DNA from: Marinoscillum sp965229915
Lineage (GTDB): Bacteria > Bacteroidota > Bacteroidia > Cytophagales > Cyclobacteriaceae
DNA: 64,000 nucleotides
Direction: 5' to 3'
NCBI RefSeq assembly: GCF_965229915.1
Contig: NZ_CBDDJZ010000002.1
Location: 558,001-622,000, forward strand
Shown here: piece after piece, positions 33,938-41,887 of the stretch
Layout of the letters: each line of letters starts with the position of its first letter
Position numbering within the stretch: position 1 is the first letter of the stretch
The notes under the pieces: model-generated
Told to the model about the DNA's origin: nothing
What the model saw: the letters and a program-made list of their open reading frames with translations, nothing else
Database searches by the model: none
Position numbers and translations under genes: made by a program

Positions 33938-35160
33938 ACAAACATTTGTTGTAAAAGCCCTTTTTTGAATTTAGTTACTCCAGTGATTTGCTCTTCTACT
34001 TTCAAGATCTTTAAATCCAACGCTTTAAGAAAAGTGGCAATTTTTTGTTGCTCAGCAGTACACGGGAATGGAAGTTTTAAGCCTGAAAATGCATCATAAC
34101 TTATTTGTTTACCATCTCTAATACCAATAACTGTTTTACTAATTCTCGATATGAAATCTTCCTTTTTGAAATAATATCTAAAAAACTCCTTATTCAGGTC
34201 TTTACTTGGCTTAAGTATAGTGTAAGCTGGACTACAGATACCGAGATAACTTGAATATTCTATTCCCCCTTGAAAGGATCTAAGAGAAATAACGAAATCA
34301 CCTTGCTCTACTACTTTGTAAGATTTAATGCTAGCTTCACTTGACTGAATTTCAATTCCAATAGAATCACGAGGTACTACACCCTTGTCTTGCGTAGCTG
34401 CTAAAATTGGAAGATCTCCATTGTGATCTTTGTTAGTATGGTTTTTGAAAACCTCTTTAGCTCTTAATTCCTCCCAATCCGGAAAGTCTTTTCCATTGTT
34501 ATCCTTAAACCGAATTTCTTGGGTGAACAGCTTCTGCATTACTCCCTTCTTGTATTGCACCAGTAGTTCCTTTTTGCGAGTGAGTAGCTGGATTTTTTTG
34601 TCTACTTCTGATAGAAAGGAAGCGATTTTCTGTTGTTCGGGAAGTGAGGGGTAGTTTAAGTTTAGTCCTAGGAAGTTTGGTTTGGATATATTTTTCATAG
34701 ATCCACTAGTCCCTGTGGCAATACTTGAGATCATATATCTCATCCTTGGAGTAACTAGCAGATATGTGAGCCATTGTGTATCGATATCCGAAGTGGTATT
34801 TGTCATCCACAATCGATCAGGAATGAATAAATTCATAAAGTCTTGATCAATATACCCCAGTTCTCCTACCAGTTCTGGAGTATTCATTCGACTGATTAGA
34901 ATAGCTCCTTTCTTGGGATTAAGCCTTGCCCTTTCGATATCATTTTCTAGAATTATTTTATTTTCATCAGGCAGAAACTTTCCACCGCTTACACAGCTTG
35001 TTTTCAAGATGCCTAAACTGTTTTGTTTGGCAGGTTGATCACTGGAATTTACACTTACACCAGAATCTAAGGAAATTATGAATTTTGATAGACTAGCAGG
35101 GTTCCAGTCTCCAGTATACCTAGGAAACCTTAAGTTTGGTATTTTGGGTTGCATCGACAT
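33934..35160 (-). CDS. hsdS: Type I restriction enzyme specificity subunit
   Basis: This is the DNA-recognition subunit. It has two target-recognition domains, each followed by a conserved helical region. The first ends in LPEQQKIASFLSEVDKKIQLLTRKKELL with VQYKKGVMQKLF, and the second in EQQKIATFLKALDLKILKVEEQI with KFKKGLLQQMF. The duplicated TRD-helix structure (408 residues) implies a bipartite recognition site that cannot be read off the sequence. It starts 1 bp after hsdM. The start MSMQ is followed by KIPNLRFP, typical for HsdS. Confidence 0.96.
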   Translation of the reverse strand: MSMQPKIPNLRFPRYTGDWNPASLSKFIISLDSGVSVNSSDQPAKQNSLGILKTSCVSGGKFLPDENKIILENDIERARLNPKKGAILISRMNTPELVGELGYIDQDFMNLFIPDRLWMTNTTSDIDTQWLTYLLVTPRMRYMISSIATGTSGSMKNISKPNFLGLNLNYPSLPEQQKIASFLSEVDKKIQLLTRKKELLVQYKKGVMQKLFTQEIRFKDNNGKDFPDWEELRAKEVFKNHTNKDHNGDLPILAATQDKGVVPRDSIGIEIQSSEASIKSYKVVEQGDFVISLRSFQGGIEYSSYLGICSPAYTILKPSKDLNKEFFRYYFKKEDFISRISKTVIGIRDGKQISYDAFSGLKLPFPCTAEQQKIATFLKALDLKILKVEEQITGVTKFKKGLLQQMFV

Positions 35161-35161
35161 T

Positions 35162-36730
35162 TTAGAATGGACGTTTGATTCCCAACTCCTTACAAAACTC
35201 TTTGATCAATTGATCTGATTCTTTCATGCTTGATTCTAACATAATAAGTTCATCTGCGACATTAACCAGATCAATAGGCTCTTCCTCTTCGAAAGTGTCC
35301 ACATATCTTGGGATGTTGAGGTTGAAATCATTCTCAGCGATTTCTGCTATTTCAGCCTTGTAGCTGTATTTGTCAGAATCTTCTCTGCTTGCATAGGTAT
35401 CAATGATCTTTTTGATATTGACATCAGTCAGATAGTTCTGATTAGTGCTTTTCTCAAAGTGCTGGCTTGCATCAATAAAAAGTACATTGTCGGCATGTTC
35501 TCTTTGCTTTTTCAGTACCAGAATACAGGTCGGGATTGAAGTACCGTAAAAGATGTTTGCTGGTAAGCCAATTACTGCATCCAGGTAGTTGAGTTTCTTG
35601 ATCAGGTATTGCCGGATATGTCCTTCGGCTGCTCCTCTGAATAGTACACCATGAGGCAGTACAATCGCCATAGTACCCTTATCATCCAGATGGTGTATCA
35701 TGTGCAAGAGAAAAGCAAAATCCGCCTTAGAAGCGGGGGCGAGTTTTCCATATTGGCTAAAGCGATCGTCACTCATGAATCGTCCACTGGATGACCAGTT
35801 AGCCGAAAACGGAGGATTAGCCACTACTGCCTCGAATCGCTCCTCTATGTGCATCGGTACTTCTAAGGTATCATCCTGCTGTAAGTCGAACCTACTATAA
35901 TGAACATCATGTAAAATCATGTTCATCCGAGCTAAGTTAAAGGTGGTTCTATTTAGCTCCTGACCATAGAACTTACCCACCTCTTTGACTTCACGGGCCA
36001 CACGCAAGAGCAAAGATCCTGATCCACAGGTTGGGTCATATACGGATTTAAGTTTGGTCTTGCCATTGGTGACCAGTTTCGCCAGTATGGTGGAAACGGC
36101 CTGAGGAGTGTAGAACTCACCAGCTTTCTTTCCGGCGCCACTCGCAAACTGACCTATCAGGTATTCATAAGCATCCCCAAGCACATCAGCTTCCGTATCT
36201 CTTAGTTTGAAATCTATTCGATTGAGATGCTGTAGTACTCTTACGATTAATTCGTTTTTAGCTTTCTCTGTTTTGCCTAGTTTAGTCGAGGTAAGATCCA
36301 GATCCTCGAATAATCCTCCAAACTCTTCTTCACTGTCTGTGCCTAATGTACTATTCTCAATGTGGTTAAGCACTTCATTAAGATCATCCAGAATGAAATT
36401 GCTCTCACCTTCTTTTCCTGAGCCGCGTTCTACCAGTTTGTGAAAGAGTTCAGATGGAAGAAGGAAATACCCAAGTGTATCGAGTGCTTCTTCTTTAACA
36501 GCCTCCAGTATTTCTGTGCCTTCTTTAGTAGTTTCGTCTATTTCGCTAAAGGAAACACCATCCTGTTGAAGCAAGTCGTCAGCATAGATCGCCAATCGCT
36601 CCGATAAGTATTTATAGAAAATGAATCCCAGCATGTAATCTCGGAATTCATCCGCACCCATTTTACCTCTAAGTTCATCAGCTACTTTCCATAGCTGACC
36701 TTGAAGCAATCTCCGTTGTTCCTCAGACAT
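35162..36730 (-). CDS. hsdM: Type I restriction enzyme methyltransferase subunit
   Basis: This N6-adenine methyltransferase forms the M2S core with HsdS. The N-terminal HsdM_N helical domain (MSEEQRRLLQGQLWKVADEL...DYMLGFIFYKYLSERL) is followed by FYTPQAVS, the SAM-binding motif DPTCGSGSLL (about residue 230) and the catalytic NPPF (about 304). The length of 522 is normal. It is the first gene of the operon; its start lies 156 bp from the divergent GIY-YIG gene, and that gap must hold both promoters. Confidence 0.97.
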   Translation of the reverse strand: MSEEQRRLLQGQLWKVADELRGKMGADEFRDYMLGFIFYKYLSERLAIYADDLLQQDGVSFSEIDETTKEGTEILEAVKEEALDTLGYFLLPSELFHKLVERGSGKEGESNFILDDLNEVLNHIENSTLGTDSEEEFGGLFEDLDLTSTKLGKTEKAKNELIVRVLQHLNRIDFKLRDTEADVLGDAYEYLIGQFASGAGKKAGEFYTPQAVSTILAKLVTNGKTKLKSVYDPTCGSGSLLLRVAREVKEVGKFYGQELNRTTFNLARMNMILHDVHYSRFDLQQDDTLEVPMHIEERFEAVVANPPFSANWSSSGRFMSDDRFSQYGKLAPASKADFAFLLHMIHHLDDKGTMAIVLPHGVLFRGAAEGHIRQYLIKKLNYLDAVIGLPANIFYGTSIPTCILVLKKQREHADNVLFIDASQHFEKSTNQNYLTDVNIKKIIDTYASREDSDKYSYKAEIAEIAENDFNLNIPRYVDTFEEEEPIDLVNVADELIMLESSMKESDQLIKEFCKELGIKRPF

Positions 36731-36886
36731 TTAGTTATTGGCTAGTGTTTATTGATCATTTGAGGGCAAAAAACTACTACAATTAGCGCTATGGTTTATT
36801 TAAAATGCTGAAAAATATATGAAAGGCATTGATTTCCTCAGATCAAAGCGTTTTATTCGAAATTATTATTGCCAAATCGATTGCTT

Positions 36887-37486
36887 ATGAGTTCAGTCAT
36901 CCGAGAAGAGATAGTTCAGGCTGTCAGTCGCCTTCATGATCCTTCCAATAGAAAGCCTATTAGTGAATATCTCAAAAACTCTTTTTTGAGTCATCAGACG
37001 ATTCCTTATGAAAAAGGAGTTTATGCATTTTGGCTCGACAATCGAGATAAGAAGGCTAAAAACTTGCATCGGTCTCTTCAGATCAAAGGTCGTCAACTGA
37101 ATAAGGAGACTATTAAAAAGAACAAAAAGGATGAGAAATTTGAAATGCATCAGGTTCTTTGGGATTGGAATTTAGATGATGACTTCATCCTTTTGTATGT
37201 TGGTAAGTCATCTCGGGTTTCCAATCGGATTGCGGAACATTTGAAGTTAGGCACAAAAAAGTGGAAGGTGAATCCTTTGGAAATTATAAAGCCTAAAAAC
37301 ATTACATCCTGTCAGTTGCGATCTGGAATTCAGCATTTGTGTCAAGTTGAGGACGCCAGGCCTTTTATTATTAATAATGTCCATTTGTCAATCGTTGAGG
37401 AGCTAAGTTTTGAGATGAGATTCTACATTGAGGACTCAGCTATAGGTCAGGGAATGCCTTGGTTTAACCTGGATTCAGAGAGATGA
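36887..37486 (+). CDS. GIY-YIG nuclease-like protein
   Basis: The start is set at the ATG at 36887 (MSSVIREEIV); the upstream TTG at 36869 is an alternative. Motifs of the GIY-YIG fold are visible: KGVYAFWL (GVY, residues 44-46), LLYVGKSS (YVG, 104-106), R114 and H118 in RVSNRIAEHL, and a later Glu-rich helix (SIVEELSFEMRFYIE). A long basic insert (about 60-88) separates the GVY and YVG strands. It could be a DNA nuclease. It diverges from the restriction operon and may belong to the same defence locus. Confidence 0.75.
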   Translation: MSSVIREEIVQAVSRLHDPSNRKPISEYLKNSFLSHQTIPYEKGVYAFWLDNRDKKAKNLHRSLQIKGRQLNKETIKKNKKDEKFEMHQVLWDWNLDDDFILLYVGKSSRVSNRIAEHLKLGTKKWKVNPLEIIKPKNITSCQLRSGIQHLCQVEDARPFIINNVHLSIVEELSFEMRFYIEDSAIGQGMPWFNLDSER

Positions 37487-37533
37487 AAATAATTGCATGA
37501 TCATCAAATCAAAATCATAAAACCTATTGAATA

Positions 37534-38523
37534 ATGAAAAACAGATATGAAAAGGCTCTTGGCCTGCTTTATTTCGGAATCATCTTTTTGATTTTTCTGC
37601 TGATTGTTGTTTCCATCGTTGCAGTAACTTTCACTGGAGCCAAAGAAGTGGAAGTAAATAATGGCACATTTGGCCTTATTCTAGCAGGAATTACCATAAC
37701 TCTAGCTTCATCCATTATCATACCCAAAATAACACTAGAGAAAGATGTCAAAGAAGAAGTTGCCAAGGGTTTTGATGAAGCTGTTCTTAAGTTTCGTGGG
37801 GAAATAGAAGAATCCTACCACAAGGACTTGTATCGGACTGATGCGCATCTATCCAAAATGATTGCTTTTTTCCTATTTCAGGATCAACCAATATGGTCTA
37901 TCGGATGGACTTTTCGATCCTTCAAAAGGTATGTTAAGCTAGGTATAAGTTCGAAAAACCGTAAAGATTTGAATACTTACAAGGAGTTCGCGTTTTTCCT
38001 TTCTGACAATTTAAAACGTGCAGAATCTTGCTTTTTCGACTCTCTTGGAAATGACATAGATTCTAGGGATACTTTGCATCAGAGAATCAAAGATCGGATT
38101 TATAATGTTGAAGCGAAATACGAAACCAATGAATCTGATTTGATTTTAAGGACGTGCAAGGATGTACTGGATTTCGAATTCAATATTACTTATAACAAAG
38201 TATTAGATAATTATGGCTCAGATATTCAAAAGGAAACCGAAAAGATGATTAAAAATGTGAGTGTCTTAGTAAAGTGCTTATTGGTGTTTTTTGAGAAAGA
38301 AAGGACCAAAGAAATTACTTATAATAAAGTAATAGGAATCTCCGAATATTATAATGATGGAAACTATCAGCTTGCAGTCAATAACTTATTAAATAAAGTC
38401 ACCTCATTAGATTTTCAGAACCTAACATATGATCAAATAATCCATATGCTAAAAAATGGCATTGATGAAAATGACAGAACATTTCTTCTTAACAAACCGA
38501 ATTACGGTAAATCAAAACAATGA
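37534..38523 (+). CDS. Membrane protein of unknown function
   Basis: This 329-residue protein has two N-terminal membrane helices (about 10-33 and 45-65), after which a long, charged, mostly helical cytoplasmic part begins (VKEEVAKGFDEAVLKFRGEIEESY...). No family is recognised. It lies 47 bp after the GIY-YIG gene. The layout of a membrane anchor plus large helical domain is common among effector-like proteins of defence loci, but no motif here supports a particular activity. Confidence 0.7.
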   Translation: MKNRYEKALGLLYFGIIFLIFLLIVVSIVAVTFTGAKEVEVNNGTFGLILAGITITLASSIIIPKITLEKDVKEEVAKGFDEAVLKFRGEIEESYHKDLYRTDAHLSKMIAFFLFQDQPIWSIGWTFRSFKRYVKLGISSKNRKDLNTYKEFAFFLSDNLKRAESCFFDSLGNDIDSRDTLHQRIKDRIYNVEAKYETNESDLILRTCKDVLDFEFNITYNKVLDNYGSDIQKETEKMIKNVSVLVKCLLVFFEKERTKEITYNKVIGISEYYNDGNYQLAVNNLLNKVTSLDFQNLTYDQIIHMLKNGIDENDRTFLLNKPNYGKSKQ

Positions 38524-38631
38524 ACGGTTCATCACATGACACTCACAAGGAGCCGTACAATCGTTATTGACTAAGATCTATCCAATATATGGTATTTGTT
38601 ATTTCTTAAAAAGAAACTTAATTTCAACACT

Positions 38632-38952
38632 ATGGGAAGTGGTCAAACAAATACAAATTTATTCGACCTTGTTAAATCCAAGAAGATATCTTTATCTATA
38701 AGTCAAATAGTTTCTGTAGGGTCCTTTTTAATTACCGTTGGTGTCTTTATTGGTGGATTCTATCAATTAGAGAAAAAGATTGAGGACATAGAGAACAGCA
38801 TCAGAGAGAATGGCAAATCTTTACATCAGGTAGATATAAATATTCTCAAAGTAGAACAAAAGTTGAGCGGAATTCAAGAGCAAGACATCTCAAATAGATT
38901 GAGAAGTATCGAAACAAAAGTTGAAAGTATTCTACTCGTGATGGATAAATGA
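38632..38952 (+). CDS. Small single-pass coiled-coil membrane protein
   Basis: The start is set at the ATG at 38632 (MGSGQTNTNLFDLVKSKKIS), since the upstream extension is not protein-like. One hydrophobic helix (about 30-50, IVSVGSFLITVGVFIGGFYQL) precedes a heptad-rich tail (KKIEDIENSIRENGKSL...VEQKLSGIQEQ) that should form a coiled coil. It overlaps the TonB-domain lipoprotein gene by 4 bp (ATGA). The function is unknown; it may scaffold that partner. Confidence 0.7.
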   Translation: MGSGQTNTNLFDLVKSKKISLSISQIVSVGSFLITVGVFIGGFYQLEKKIEDIENSIRENGKSLHQVDINILKVEQKLSGIQEQDISNRLRSIETKVESILLVMDK

Positions 38953-39614
38953 AGTTGGTAAAACCGCTATCCTTTCTGTCTCTCCTTTTATTGGTTGTTA
39001 TAGCCTACTCATGTTTGAACAACCGTGTTGATATGATTCTCAACGAACAAGTGATTACTAAACGAAAGTTAGAGTTCGTTAGAAGAACTACACAAGAAAT
39101 CGACTCACTTACAGATTCTTATATCTCTGCTAATCTGGAAGATTCATTGAATGTGCAATTAAACAGTTTATTTCTTAAAATTGACTCCTTGGATTCTATG
39201 ATTAATGATTTATCAGTATCAAAAATTAACAGTTCATTGGAAACCAATGTTTTTGTTTTTGCAAGAGATAGTACAAAGAAAAAACCAAGTCACTCAATAC
39301 ATACCGGAAAAGTTTACACCATGGTTGATAAACAGCCTAGTCCTCCAAAAGGATGGAGTCAGTATTATGATTGGATCAAAAGAAATATGGTCTATTCAGA
39401 AGCCGCGCTAAAACAAAACATTGAGGGTAGAGTCTTTGTGCAATTCGTAGTTGAACCAGACAGCACACTAACCAACATTGAAGTAGTTAGAGGCCTTGGG
39501 TTTGGTTGCGATGAAGAGGCTGTCCGTTTGATAGAAAGATCACCACATTTTATCCCGGGTACATTAAAAGGAAGACCTGTTAGAGTTAGAATTGTTATAC
39601 CAATAAACTTTTAA
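38949..39614 (+). CDS. TonB C-terminal-domain lipoprotein
   Basis: This 221-residue protein has a signal ending in a lipobox-like VIAYSC. A helical, coiled stalk follows (about 25-90). The C-terminus is a TonB domain with the conserved YPxxA-like MVYSEAALKQNIEGRVFVQFVVEPDSTLTNIEVVRGLGFGCDEEAVRLIERSPHFIPG. Unlike true TonB it has a lipoprotein signal rather than a membrane helix, so it is probably not an energy transducer for receptors but a TonB-fold periplasmic protein. Its gene is coupled to the small coiled-coil membrane protein. Confidence 0.85.
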   Translation: MKLVKPLSFLSLLLLVVIAYSCLNNRVDMILNEQVITKRKLEFVRRTTQEIDSLTDSYISANLEDSLNVQLNSLFLKIDSLDSMINDLSVSKINSSLETNVFVFARDSTKKKPSHSIHTGKVYTMVDKQPSPPKGWSQYYDWIKRNMVYSEAALKQNIEGRVFVQFVVEPDSTLTNIEVVRGLGFGCDEEAVRLIERSPHFIPGTLKGRPVRVRIVIPINF

Positions 39615-39731
39615 AAAAGAAACAGCGAGGGTTGAGGGAGCTCATCATTATTAATTAAGGGCACATCAATATTAAAAACCATTTTAATAAGTAGTGTAAC
39701 CTCCCCATTATTAGGACTGGGATCAAATAGA

Positions 39732-40592
39732 CTAATTCTCTAAATATTTACAAAATTCATTCTGGTAGTTTTCATTCTTAGTTTGGTATTTCAGATACTG
39801 AACGGGAGATAGTTTGCTCAGGGAATCATGCCCTCTGACTAGGTTATAGTCTTCAGCAAATTCACTGGTCTTCTTCCTTACCGATTCAAGTGAATCAAAT
39901 AAATAAGCATCCAGTATATCTCTTCTGTAAGTTCCATTAAACCTTTCTATATAGCTGTTCTGCATCGGTTTTCCAGGCTGGATATAAGCTAATTCAATAT
40001 GCTTTTCCTGACACCAATTCTTCAGTGTGTTGGAAATGAACTCAGGGCCATTATCTGTTCGGATTCGTTGTGGTTTACCTCTCCAGAAAATAGTCTTTTC
40101 AAGGACTCTAATGATCCTTTCAGCAGGTAAAGAAGTATCGATTTCAATGGCCAGTATTTCACGGTTAAAATCATCAATGAGATTAAAAGCTCTAAACTTC
40201 CGTCCAGTAATCAAGCTATCGGAAACGAAATCTGCTGACCATGTATGGTTAGGTGATGCAGGAACTTCCAATGGTTGCTTAACTCTCGCTGGAAGCCTTC
40301 TTTTACGCTTTCGCTTCAAGTTCATTCCGATCGATTTATAGACTCGATATACACGTTTGTGATTCCAGGGGTGACCTTGTTTCCTAAGCCTGTCGAACAG
40401 CTGCCAAAACCCTTCTGTAGGGTGTTTGTCAGCTAATCGATTAAGGACATCAATCACCTCATGATCATCCTTTCTGCTCTGATAATAATACATTGATTTG
40501 GATAGGCTCAGTATCCTACAAGCCCTGCCAACACCAACAGTAAAACGTTCTCTGATGATGTCAGCCTTCTCCCTTTTAATGCAGGGCTTTAG
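39732..40592 (-). CDS. IS3-family transposase OrfB
   Basis: This is the DDE integrase part: D in HTWSADFVSD, D in RIRTDNGPEF and E in SYIERFNGTYRRDIL. The ATG at 40493 would drop about 33 N-terminal residues (KPCIKREKADIIRERFTVGV...). The frame is open upstream in the -1 frame and overlaps the end of orfA, so expression as an OrfAB fusion by frameshifting is expected. The stop lies 37 bp from the left end of the element. Confidence 0.93.
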   Translation of the reverse strand, partial: LKPCIKREKADIIRERFTVGVGRACRILSLSKSMYYYQSRKDDHEVIDVLNRLADKHPTEGFWQLFDRLRKQGHPWNHKRVYRVYKSIGMNLKRKRKRRLPARVKQPLEVPASPNHTWSADFVSDSLITGRKFRAFNLIDDFNREILAIEIDTSLPAERIIRVLEKTIFWRGKPQRIRTDNGPEFISNTLKNWCQEKHIELAYIQPGKPMQNSYIERFNGTYRRDILDAYLFDSLESVRKKTSEFAEDYNLVRGHDSLSKLSPVQYLKYQTKNENYQNEFCKYLEN

Positions 40593-40855
40593 ATCTTTCC
40601 CGACAGTACGTCTTTCAGTATTTGATGGTCCAAACTTAAGTCGGCAAACATCTGTTTCAAGCGTCTGTTTTCCTCTTCCAACTCCTTGAGTTTCTTTAAC
40701 TCATTGGCTTCCATACCTCCGTATTTCTTTTTCCAGTTATAGAGGGTAGACTTATGGATGCCATATTCACGGCAGATGCTCTCTTGATCTCTGCCTGATT
40801 CATGTTCCTTGAGCGCTTTGACTATCTGCGCCTCTGATATTCTTCGCTTTTTCAT
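40589..40855 (-). CDS. IS3-family OrfA
   Basis: This 88-residue protein has an HTH (RISEAQIVKALKEHESGRDQESICREYGIHKSTLYNWKKKYGG) and a leucine-zipper-like C-terminal helix (ELKKLKELEEENRRLKQMFADLSLDHQILKDVL), typical of HTH_Tnp_1 OrfA proteins. It recognises the element ends and multimerises. The intact frame indicates a potentially active element. Confidence 0.93.
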   Translation of the reverse strand: MKKRRISEAQIVKALKEHESGRDQESICREYGIHKSTLYNWKKKYGGMEANELKKLKELEEENRRLKQMFADLSLDHQILKDVLSGKI

Positions 40856-41108
40856 CTTGACTGTTTAAATGTACAATTTTTGTCGCCTTTCAAACAGTCC
40901 TATTTTTAGGGAAGCTTACAGTAGGTGTTCTGATATCTCAATTGCAAAAAAAGAATGAATTATCAGTTGGTACCATCTACCAAAACCACATTTCATCAGA
41001 TCAACGCCGGGTTACTTCCCTTTTAAGAGTCGAACACTCTCCGCTCCCTCCTCCACCAACCCCACTTCCCCTAACTCGTGATCTACCATCCTCAGGATCA
41101 ACCACAGA

Positions 41109-41128
41109 AATACCTCCAATTCGGTATG
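41109..41128. promoter_or_regulatory. Degenerate copy of the AATACCT-N6-AGGTATT inverted repeat
   Basis: AATACCT (41109-41115) and CGGTATG (41122-41128) have the same 7-6-7 geometry as the sites at 21278 and 27069, with two changes in the right arm. It lies upstream of the lipoprotein and BNR/PKD secreted protein genes, though about 300 bp before the first start and with the hairpin cluster between. Confidence 0.35.
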
Positions 41129-41150
41129 GGTCGGTTTGTTTAACCCGGAT

Positions 41151-41346
41151 TATTCAATAGAATATTTAGGGGATGTATAGAAAATATTCTATTGAATATT
41201 GACGAAATAATTCTGGAATACAGAATTATTTGTCAGGGTAACCCTGACAAAGCCAAAGCTTTCGTCAGCTGATGACGCTTCAGTCACAGTCTGAAAAGCT
41301 TGCTTCATCAGACCCGGAGGGCAAATTATGCTTCAATGCATAATTT
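41151..41346. repeat. Cluster of six consecutive inverted repeats (hairpins)
   Basis: The six hairpins are as follows. (1) TATTCAATAGAATATTT 41151-41167 with 41182-41198, a perfect 17-bp stem. (2) AAATAATTCT 41205-41214 with 41222-41231. (3) TGTCAGGGT 41231-41239 with 41241-41249. (4) CGTCA 41263-41267 with 41273-41277. (5) GTCTGA 41289-41294 with 41308-41313. (6) AAATTATGC 41323-41331 with 41338-41346. Stems are unrelated in sequence, perfect and nearly adjacent. No open frame of note crosses the region. It may encode a structured RNA or leader. Confidence 0.85.
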
Positions 41347-41424
41347 GGGTTTAAAAAATGGTACCTTTAGTCATCCGCTTCGTTGTGAAGGCACGAAGGA
41401 ATGATTCAACTATAAAGGCTTCTT

Positions 41425-41862
41425 TTGAAGAATATTCAGTTACTTCCGATATGCCTGGTGTTGTTAACAACCCTGGCATGTAAAAACTCCCCATCCACTT
41501 CTCAAACAGTTTCAGTGAAGACTGCTAGTTGGCACAACTGGGTGGGTGGTGTACCTGGTGTAGGTGGCACCAACTATGTCATTCAATTAGCCATTGACCA
41601 GCAGGAAAAGTGGACCATTACCAAACTGATCATCGATGAAAAGGAAGTTCCATTTTCTACGGATTTGGAAAACGGGGATTTGGTGGTTCGTGGTAGTGAA
41701 AATGGTAACAACCTGGATGAAACCATTCCACCCAATCGCAGGCGACCCCTACTTAGGGAAAGCAACCCCCAATCAGCGGTCTTAACACTTGAATCCGACG
41801 AAAAAACAATCCAACTATCCATAGATCATTTCCAACAAACTGAAACCGTATCTTATCCATAA
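41425..41862 (+). CDS. Small lipoprotein of unknown function
   Basis: This 145-residue frame starts at TTG 41425; no ATG fits the signal peptide. The N-terminus NIQLLPICLVLLTTLACKN is a lipoprotein signal with lipobox LTTLAC. The mature part is short and predicted beta-rich (VIQLAIDQQEKWTITKLIIDEKEVPF) with a WHNWVGGVPGVGGTNY motif. No family is recognised. It is 25 bp upstream of the giant secreted protein and probably cotranscribed. It may be a surface partner of that protein. Confidence 0.7.
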   Translation: MKNIQLLPICLVLLTTLACKNSPSTSQTVSVKTASWHNWVGGVPGVGGTNYVIQLAIDQQEKWTITKLIIDEKEVPFSTDLENGDLVVRGSENGNNLDETIPPNRRRPLLRESNPQSAVLTLESDEKTIQLSIDHFQQTETVSYP

Positions 41863-41887
41863 TAAAGCACTTAACTAACCTAACAAT

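Larger units (their letters stand above)
39695..40920 (-). mobile_element. IS3-family insertion sequence with 4-bp target duplication (1226 bp)
   Basis: The terminal inverted repeats are TGTAACCTCCCC...AGGACTG on the left and TGTAAGCTTCCC...AGGACTG read inward from the right. Both ends are flanked by GTAG (39691-39694 and 40921-40924), a 4-bp target duplication, so the insertion is intact and fairly recent. It is a different element from the 1436-bp pair: its OrfB has the IS407-like layout. Confidence 0.95.
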
